The translations under genes and the position numbers were made by a program. Under the pieces are notes generated by a model that was not told the DNA's origin, ran no database searches, and worked only from the letters and a program-made list of their open reading frames with translations. Below are positions 14,020-19,258 of a stretch of DNA of 25,822 nucleotides, piece by piece. Origin of the DNA: JBFKAV01 sp041621405. Its GTDB lineage: Bacteria; Pseudomonadota; Alphaproteobacteria; Rhodobacterales; Rhodobacteraceae. The DNA lies in contig JBFKAV010000033.1 in assembly GCA_041621405.1 (NCBI GenBank), positions 1 through 25,822 of the forward strand. The letters run 5' to 3'. Positions within the stretch are counted from its first letter, which is position 1. Each line of letters opens with the position of its first letter.

Positions 14020-15141
14020 ATGGAGCGTGCTATGACCAATCACCTTGCCAAATGGTCCGCGGCCCAGCAATCCGCCGGCAAGAAGTTTTCCGATACCTGG
14101 AAGGATTTTGCCGACAGCAAGACCGGCAAACCCGAGGCAAGCCGGTTCGAGGCCGTCTCAGAGATCGGTGCGGTCATCGAAGTGCAGGAGAAGCACGAGG
14201 CCGAACTCCTCGGGCTCGACAATGTCGTGGGGGTCGCCGCGTCGAAGAAGATGAAGGGCGGCAAGCTCAAGGACAAGACCGTCCTCACGATCTACGTTGC
14301 CGACAAGGTCAAGCCGGACAAGCTCGCCAAGGCGGCGATGATCCCGGGCGAGATCGGCGGCGTCGAGACGGATGTCGTCGAGTCCGGCCCGATCGAAGCG
14401 CTGGTGTTCGACGCGCGCGTCCGCCCCGCGCTGCCGGGCTACAGCCTGGGTCACTACAACATCACCGCCGGCACCTTCGGCGCTCTCGTGCGCGACGTGC
14501 GCCGCTGCTGCTGCGAGATCGAGAAGGGCCACGACCACTGCTGCTGCGGCCATCGGCAGGACTGCAAGGGCGACATTTTGATCCTGTCGAACAACCACGT
14601 GCTCGCGGATGTGAACCAGGCCCGTCCGGGCGACCTGATCCTGCAGCCGGGGCCGTTCGACGGCGGGGTCTACCCGGCCGACATGGTGGCGACGTTCGAG
14701 CGGACCGAGGAGATCGTCTTCACCCGCACGCCGCAGAACACCGGCGGCTACAATCTCGTCGATGCCGCGCTGGCCCGGCCAACCGACAGCCGCAACGTCA
14801 CCGCCTCGATCATCGGCGTGGCTGCGCCGGCCGGCGTCGGCCAGGCGCTGCCGCTGATGAACGTGCTCAAGGTCGGTCGCACGACGCAGGTCACCGCCGG
14901 CATCGTGCTCGCGACGAACGCGACCGTCGCGGTCGGGTTCGGTGCGTCGGGAATTGCGGTCTTCCGCCACCAGATCATCACCACGAACATGGCCGCGGGC
15001 GGCGACTCGGGCAGCCTGTTGATGGATTTCGACCTGAACGGCGTCGGACTGCTGTTCGCGGGCTCGGCCGTGATCACGATCCACAACCATCTGCTCGACG
15101 TCCAGAACACGCTCGGCGTCGAGCTGGTCACGACCCGCTGA
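14020..15141 (+). CDS. Trypsin-like serine protease with N-terminal NVVGV domain and Cys/His cluster
   Basis: A 373-residue protein without a signal peptide. Residues about 10-128 form the N-terminal domain (NVVGVAASKKMKG, VLTIYVADKVK, IPGEIGGVETDVVESGPIEAL). The trypsin-like domain follows from about 141 (YSLGHYNITAGTFGALVRD). The catalytic triad is visible: His193 in SNNHVLAD, Asp248 in NLVDAALARP, and Ser330 in AAGGDSGSLLMDF, with GLLFAGS after it. Between them is an unusual cluster at 163-182: CCC, then HDHCCCGH, then C182. The overall plan matches a widespread bacterial trypsin-like family, possibly related to plant NAL1; that relation is from memory. GGAAGGG 9 nt upstream supports the ATG at 14020; an ATG at 14032 is the alternative. 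The substrate is unknown. Confidence 0.85.
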   Translation: MERAMTNHLAKWSAAQQSAGKKFSDTWKDFADSKTGKPEASRFEAVSEIGAVIEVQEKHEAELLGLDNVVGVAASKKMKGGKLKDKTVLTIYVADKVKPDKLAKAAMIPGEIGGVETDVVESGPIEALVFDARVRPALPGYSLGHYNITAGTFGALVRDVRRCCCEIEKGHDHCCCGHRQDCKGDILILSNNHVLADVNQARPGDLILQPGPFDGGVYPADMVATFERTEEIVFTRTPQNTGGYNLVDAALARPTDSRNVTASIIGVAAPAGVGQALPLMNVLKVGRTTQVTAGIVLATNATVAVGFGASGIAVFRHQIITTNMAAGGDSGSLLMDFDLNGVGLLFAGSAVITIHNHLLDVQNTLGVELVTTR

Positions 15142-15168
15142 CCAGCGGATCCCGCTAGACCCGCCGGT

Positions 15169-15819
15169 TCAGGCCGCGCTGCCGACCGTGCAGCTCACGC
15201 CGGTGCCGCCAACCCCGCAATAGCCTGCCGGGTTCTTGGCGAGGTACTGCTGGTGATAGTCCTCGGCGTAGTAGAATTCGGGTGCCGGCAGGATCTCGGT
15301 GGTGATCGGGCCGTAGCCGGCGGCGGTCAACCGCTCCTGGTAGGCCGCCTTCGAGCGCTCGGCCGCCGCCTTCTGCGCCTCGTCGTAGTAATAGATGCCC
15401 GAGCGGTACTGGGTGCCCCAGTCGTTGCCCTGGCGCATCCCCTGGGTCGGGTCGTGGCCCTCCCAGAACGCGCGCAGCAGGTCCTCGTAGCTCACCACGC
15501 TGGGATCGAAGACCACGCGCGCGACTTCGTTGTGCCCGGTGCGCCCGGTGCAGACCTCCCGGTAGGTCGCATTCGGCGTGTAGCCGCCGGCATAGCCCAC
15601 CGCCGTCACCCAGACCCCCGGAAGCTGCCAGAACTTGCGCTCCACACCCCAGAAGCAGCCCATGCCGAACATCGCCTCGGCGAAGCCCGCCGGCACCTCG
15701 CCCTTGAGGCTCCGGCCGTTCACGAAATGGGTCTCGGCCGTCTGTATCGGCGCCGCGCGGCCTGGCAGCGCCTCCTCGGGGTTCACCATCTCGGACTTCT
15801 TCGAAGCGAACAGGAACAT
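15169..15819 (-). CDS. msrA: Peptide-methionine (S)-S-oxide reductase MsrA
   Basis: Repairs methionine-S-sulfoxide in proteins with thioredoxin as reductant. The 216-residue product has the active-site motif GCFWG with the catalytic Cys55, the family block AVGYAGGYTPNATYREVCTG, then GHNEVARVVFDP, GNDWGTQYRSGIYYY and YHQQYLAKNPAGYCGVGGTG. Cys201 and Cys210 are the resolving cysteines. The first 45 residues are a leader typical of the longer MsrA form, without a signal peptide. The ATG at 15819 follows GGGAGG with about 7 nt spacing. It converges on the protease gene (27 nt between stops) and diverges from the exported AhpD-like gene. Sharing that intergenic region suggests, but does not show, common redox control. 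Confidence 0.97.
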   Translation of the reverse strand: MFLFASKKSEMVNPEEALPGRAAPIQTAETHFVNGRSLKGEVPAGFAEAMFGMGCFWGVERKFWQLPGVWVTAVGYAGGYTPNATYREVCTGRTGHNEVARVVFDPSVVSYEDLLRAFWEGHDPTQGMRQGNDWGTQYRSGIYYYDEAQKAAAERSKAAYQERLTAAGYGPITTEILPAPEFYYAEDYHQQYLAKNPAGYCGVGGTGVSCTVGSAA

Positions 15820-15945
15820 CCGCCTGCCTCCCATATGTTGCCTACGTCGCAATATAGGCAGCCACACTGCCCGCCGCCACAGCCACCGGCCGCGGCTCCT
15901 GCAACCGTGATCGGCGCGAAGGCCAGGGCCACGTCTTCACGAAAT

Positions 15946-15958
15946 CTTACAGCGTAAG
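15946..15958. promoter_or_regulatory. Palindromic operator, copy 1 (CTTAC-N3-GTAAG)
   Basis: CTTACAGCGTAAG, 5-bp arms around AGC. It is the first of three copies in 71 bp upstream of the AhpD-like gene and lies upstream of its -35 box. It is the likely binding site of the TetR regulator encoded at 16552. Confidence 0.75.
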
Positions 15959-15965
15959 TTTTTGC

Positions 15966-15994
15966 TTGCCAATCTTACGGTGTAAGGTTATCAA
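15966..15994 (+). promoter_or_regulatory. Sigma-70-type promoter of the AhpD-like gene
   Basis: TTGCCA at 15966-15971, a 17-bp spacer, and TATCAA at 15989-15994. Operator copy 2 fills most of the spacer and copy 3 lies across the expected transcription start, an arrangement that suits repression. Confidence 0.55.
15974..15986. promoter_or_regulatory. Palindromic operator, copy 2 (CTTAC-N3-GTAAG)
   Basis: CTTACGGTGTAAG, centred 28 bp from copy 1 and inside the spacer of the proposed promoter. A protein bound here would block RNA polymerase directly. Confidence 0.78.
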
Positions 15995-16003
15995 TCCATT
16001 ATC

Positions 16004-16016
16004 CTTACACCGTAAG
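16004..16016. promoter_or_regulatory. Palindromic operator, copy 3 (CTTAC-N3-GTAAG)
   Basis: CTTACACCGTAAG, centred 30 bp from copy 2, with the palindrome extended by one more base pair (CCTTAC and GTAAGG). It covers the expected start of transcription and ends 26 bp before the ATG. Confidence 0.78.
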
Positions 16017-16042
16017 GCCACATTAATTGAAAGGGATGACAG

Positions 16043-16468
16043 ATGACCCGCTTTCTCACCGCCGCCCTCTTCGCCGCCGTCTCCGCGCTGCCCGTGGCGG
16101 CGCAGGACGCGGCGCAGACCCGCGCCGACATCGCCGCGATGATGGGCGGCACCGCGCCGAGGTTCGTCGCCCAGGTCGCCGACAGCGCCCTCCCCGGGCT
16201 CTGGACGCAGACGATGGCGCTCGAGTTCGCTGAGGACACCGCCCTCGACCCGAAGACCAAGTCGCTGATCTCGCTCGCCGTCGCGGCGCAGATCCCCTGC
16301 ACCTACTGCATCTGGGCCGACACCAACTCGGCCCGCGAGCACGGCGCCACCGACCAGGAGATCGCCGAAGCGGTCGCGCTGGCCGGCCTGACCCGGAACT
16401 GGAGCACGATCTTCAACGGCATGCAGGTCGACTTCGAGACCTTCAAGAAGGAGCTGAGCGGCATGTAG
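16043..16468 (+). CDS. Exported carboxymuconolactone decarboxylase/AhpD-like protein
   Basis: A 141-residue protein with a signal peptide (MTRFLTAALFAAVSALPVAA, cleavage near 20), so a periplasmic place is expected. The rest is a helical AhpD/CMD domain: KTKSLISLAVAAQIPCTYC, with the redox pair Cys86/Cys89 in CxxC, then HGATDQEIAEAVALAG and NWSTIFNGMQVDFE. In AhpD-type peroxidases a His follows the second Cys by four residues; here that position is Asp93 (CIWAD). It could reduce peroxides or other electrophiles with the CxxC, but the substrate is unknown. AAGGGA 6 nt upstream fixes the start. Three operators overlap its promoter; the TetR gene follows in the same direction after a hairpin. 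Confidence 0.88.
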   Translation: MTRFLTAALFAAVSALPVAAQDAAQTRADIAAMMGGTAPRFVAQVADSALPGLWTQTMALEFAEDTALDPKTKSLISLAVAAQIPCTYCIWADTNSAREHGATDQEIAEAVALAGLTRNWSTIFNGMQVDFETFKKELSGM

Positions 16469-16486
16469 GCGGCTCCGTCCCGCCAG

Positions 16487-16516
16487 CCGCCCCCGCGCCA
16501 TCGGCGCCGGGGGCGG
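16487..16516 (+). terminator. Terminator-like GC hairpin between AhpD-like gene and tetR
   Basis: CCGCCCCCG pairs with CGGGGGCGG, with CGCC and GGCG continuing inside, followed by TTGTG. The stem is strong but the U-tract is poor, so it may reduce rather than stop transcription into tetR. Confidence 0.5.
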
Positions 16517-16551
16517 TTGTGCGGGGCCGAGAGCCACGCTAGGCCCAGGAC

Positions 16552-17235
16552 ATGACCGATGCGCCCGACCAGAAGGACCGGCCGAAACGCCCCGACCTCA
16601 GCGCCGAGCTGATCGCCGCCGAGGCGATGGCGCTGGTCGACGCCGAGGGGCTCGACGCCCTCAGCTTCCGCGCGCTCGCCAAGCGCCTGCACTGCCAGGC
16701 GATGAGCCTCTACCACTACTTCCCGTCCAAGGCGCACCTGCTCGAGGCGATGGTGAACATCTGCATCGCCGAGACGCCACCGCCCGAAGAGGGCGGCTCG
16801 ACGCGCGAGCGCCTGCGCGACTTCTGCCACCGCTTCCGGGCCACCGCGATCCGCCACCCCGGGTTCGCGCCGATCTTCCTCACCCACCGGCTCAGCCACC
16901 GCGAGGGGCTCGACTGGCTCGAGCGCTGCCTGACCCTGTTCGACGGCCTGGCGATCCCCGACCGCGAGAAGGCGACCCTGTTCCGGACCATCGGCTACTA
17001 CATCATGGGCGCCTCGCTCGACGAATCGATCGGCTACGCCAAGGGCCAGCCGGCGGCCAACCCGGTGCCGGCCGAGATCGCCGAGCGCGACTACCCGCAG
17101 ATCTCCGCCATGAGCCGGTTCTGGGGGCCGGCCTATCGCGACCACTTCTTCGACACCGGCCTCGAGCGGATGCTGGACGCGGTCGAACGGGCCGAAAGCG
17201 CTACTCGGCCGGCGCCGCCGCGAGATACCGGCTGA
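16552..17235 (+). CDS. TetR/AcrR family transcriptional regulator
   Basis: A 227-residue repressor-type protein. The N-terminal helix-turn-helix domain is at about 15-66: ELIAAEAMALVDAEGLDALSF, then RALAKRLHCQAMSLYHYFPS and KAHLLEAMV, the standard TetR fold with SLYHYF in the recognition region. The C-terminal ligand-binding domain is at about 80-220. It probably binds the three CTTAC-N3-GTAAG palindromes upstream of the AhpD-like gene. If transcription reads through the hairpin, the regulator would control itself as well. The Shine-Dalgarno sequence is weak (AGGA one base from the ATG). Its last 35 nt overlap the end of the opposing MFS gene. The inducer is unknown. Confidence 0.92.
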   Translation: MTDAPDQKDRPKRPDLSAELIAAEAMALVDAEGLDALSFRALAKRLHCQAMSLYHYFPSKAHLLEAMVNICIAETPPPEEGGSTRERLRDFCHRFRATAIRHPGFAPIFLTHRLSHREGLDWLERCLTLFDGLAIPDREKATLFRTIGYYIMGASLDESIGYAKGQPAANPVPAEIAERDYPQISAMSRFWGPAYRDHFFDTGLERMLDAVERAESATRPAPPRDTG

Positions 17236-18442
17236 GCACCGTCTCGTTGCCCTTCTCCGGGTGTCGCGGGATCAGCAGCACCAGCCCCACCGACACCGCC
17301 GCGAGCCCTGCCGCCATACCGAAGACGGCGCCGGGCGAAATCACCCAGAGATAGCCCAGAAGCGCCGGCAGGAACACCGCCGCGATGTGGTTGATGGTGA
17401 AGGCGACGGCGGCGGTCGGGGCGATGTCGCCGGGGTCGGCGATCTTCTGGAAGTAGGTCTTCAGCGCGAAGGAAAGCGCGAAGAACAGGTGGTCCAGCAC
17501 GTAGAGCGCGGCGGCCAGCACCATGCCCCAGCCGAACCAGTAGATGCCGCCATAGGCCAGGAACACCGCCGTCAGCCCGATGTACTCGAAGACCTGCACG
17601 TTCCTCTCGCCCCAGCGCGCCACCGCGCGGCCCATGGCCGGGGCGAAGGCCATGTTGGCAAGGAAGTTGATGATGAAGAGCGCCGTCAGCTCGTGCACCT
17701 CGAAGCCGAAGCGCTCGACCATCATGAAGGCCGCGAACACGGTGAAGATCAGCCGCCGTGCCCCGCTCACCGCCTGCAGCACGTAGTAGAGCCAGTAGCG
17801 CCGGCGCAGCACGAAGGTCTTGAGCTGCGGCTCGGGCGCCTCGAACTGCGGATAGGCGAAGGCGGCGAAAAGGGTGAGCGCGATCGTGGCGCCGCCGGCC
17901 GCGACGTAGACGAAGTTGTAGGAAAGATCGAAGGTCTTCCACGTCACCACCAGAAGCCCGTAGGCCAGAAGCGAGGCGCCCGAGCCAACCGCGACGATCC
18001 TGCCCAGCACGATCGGCGCGCGGTCCTTTGGCAGCCACTGCAGCTGCAGGCTCTGGTTCACGGTCTCGTAGTAGTGAAAACCGATCGAGGACAGGAGCGT
18101 CACGAACAGGAGCCCGCCGAAGGAGGGGAACATCGCGGTGATCGCGGTGGCGACGCCGAGCAGGACCAGCGACACCATCGCCAGCACCTGCTCGCGCATC
18201 ACGAGGAGCACCAGGATCACGCCCACGGACAGGAATCCAGGGATCTCCCGCACCGTGTGCAGCCAGCCGATCTCGACCCCGGTGAACCCCGCCGCCTCGA
18301 TCACGAAGTTGTTCAGCAAGGCCGACCAGGTGGCGAAAGCAATCGGCATCGCCGCCGCCATCAGGAACAAGAGCGCCACCGGCTGGCGCCAGAGCGGCAA
18401 CTGGGGAGCCTCCGCAAGCGGCAGGATGGTGCGGTGGTTCAT
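17201..18442 (-). CDS. MFS transporter
   Basis: A 413-residue polytopic protein with about 12 membrane helices. Segments include ALLFLMAAAMPIAFATWSALL, VGVILVLLVMREQVLAMVSLV, SGASLLAYGLLVV, FVYVAAGGATIALTLFAAFA, GLTAVFLAYGGIYWFGWGMV and GAVFGMAAGLAAVSVGLVLLI. A long hydrophilic loop sits in the middle (FEAPEPQLKTFVLRRRYW), as in the MFS fold. Helix one is preceded by a cytoplasmic N-terminus of about 20 residues. The ATG at 18442 is preferred over an in-frame start at 18535. The gene converges on tetR with a 35-nt coding overlap. The substrate is not predictable; the neighbouring TetR gene hints at efflux, but the operators are not at its promoter. Confidence 0.85.
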   Translation of the reverse strand: MNHRTILPLAEAPQLPLWRQPVALLFLMAAAMPIAFATWSALLNNFVIEAAGFTGVEIGWLHTVREIPGFLSVGVILVLLVMREQVLAMVSLVLLGVATAITAMFPSFGGLLFVTLLSSIGFHYYETVNQSLQLQWLPKDRAPIVLGRIVAVGSGASLLAYGLLVVTWKTFDLSYNFVYVAAGGATIALTLFAAFAYPQFEAPEPQLKTFVLRRRYWLYYVLQAVSGARRLIFTVFAAFMMVERFGFEVHELTALFIINFLANMAFAPAMGRAVARWGERNVQVFEYIGLTAVFLAYGGIYWFGWGMVLAAALYVLDHLFFALSFALKTYFQKIADPGDIAPTAAVAFTINHIAAVFLPALLGYLWVISPGAVFGMAAGLAAVSVGLVLLIPRHPEKGNETVLSRYLAAAPAE

Positions 18443-19258
18443 GGCGCTTCCGATACGCCCATTCGGCGCATCCGGCGAGCAGAAACATGCGCCGCGCCCG
18501 ATCCCGATGAGGGCAGTGCCGCCGCTCGGCGACATCGATGATCGCGGCGCTGGAAGCGTGTGTTCTCCATGTACTCTGTCGACGCCATTGCCGCGCTCGC
18601 CGAGCGGACCGGCAAGGCCGAGACCGCCGCGCTCCCGGGGCTGATCACCGGCGCGGTCCCTGGCGTGGCGGCGCGGAGTTCGTGCGTCTGCCAGCGGGCG
18701 GCCACCGTGGGAATCGCGCGCGACTCACTCTGGCCTCACCCCCCTATGGCCGATCAATCTCCCCGGCGACGGTCTTGGTCCAAGACGCCGCGCCGGCGGG
18801 CCTGATGCGCGGCGCCGAGGCGCTGATGATGGCGGTCACCGGTACATCCTCGGGCGCGGCGCTCCGGGGCTCCCGTTCGGCGCAGACATGATGCTCGCCT
18901 AGTTGAGCGGCGCGTCCGATGCCTCCGGATCGGGCTAGTACCTGGCGCCGTCCCAGCCCCTTGGCCGTGCGGCGAGCTCGATCTTCAGGGTTCGGCGGCG
19001 CAGCTTCGATCGGGCGCGCTGATCGCCGTGGCGACGAGGCCGTCGTCTCCGGCGTGACGGCGAGCTCGATCCCCGAAATCGCCGCCGGGGTCGCGCGCAC
19101 CGCGTAACGGGCGGGCGCGGTCCAAACCGATCTCCTCGTCGGGCCGCCGCGGCTCGTGGTCCCGGCCCGCTCCAGTTGGGTCGGGAAATCCCGACTGGCT
19201 TGCGACGCATTCTCCGGGTAGCCTCCGCGCGGGGGGCGAAGGACAAGGGCGCGGCGGC
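18443..19258. other. 816-bp region without a convincing gene
   Basis: No frame has both a plausible start and recognisable protein over a reasonable length. Short protein-like stretches appear in changing frames. Examples are MYSVDAIAALAERTGKAE on the plus strand near 18569 and, on the minus strand, LKIELAARPRGWDGARY ending in TAG near 18938, followed in frame by PDPEASDAPLN and a second TAG. This would fit a decayed gene, but I could not reconstruct one. The left end holds the leader of the MFS gene; the right end holds the AAGGG ribosome site of the DUF2339 gene. Confidence 0.5.

Noticed and set aside
15135..15156. Short hairpins (CCGCTG-AC-CAGCGG and AGCGG-ATC-CCGCT) between the convergent protease and msrA genes
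   Set aside because: Short mutually exclusive stems with no T-run on either side; a terminator is expected here but these are not convincing as one.
15839..15860. TGCCTA and TAGGCA, 10 bp apart, upstream of msrA
   Set aside because: Six-base arms are common by chance and there is no second copy or clear promoter relation.
19180..19195. Inverted repeat GTCGGGA-AA-TCCCGAC about 64 bp before the DUF2339 gene
   Set aside because: Seven-base arms at a given spacing are expected about once or twice in a window of this length and higher GC raises this further; no regulator gene or second copy is near.
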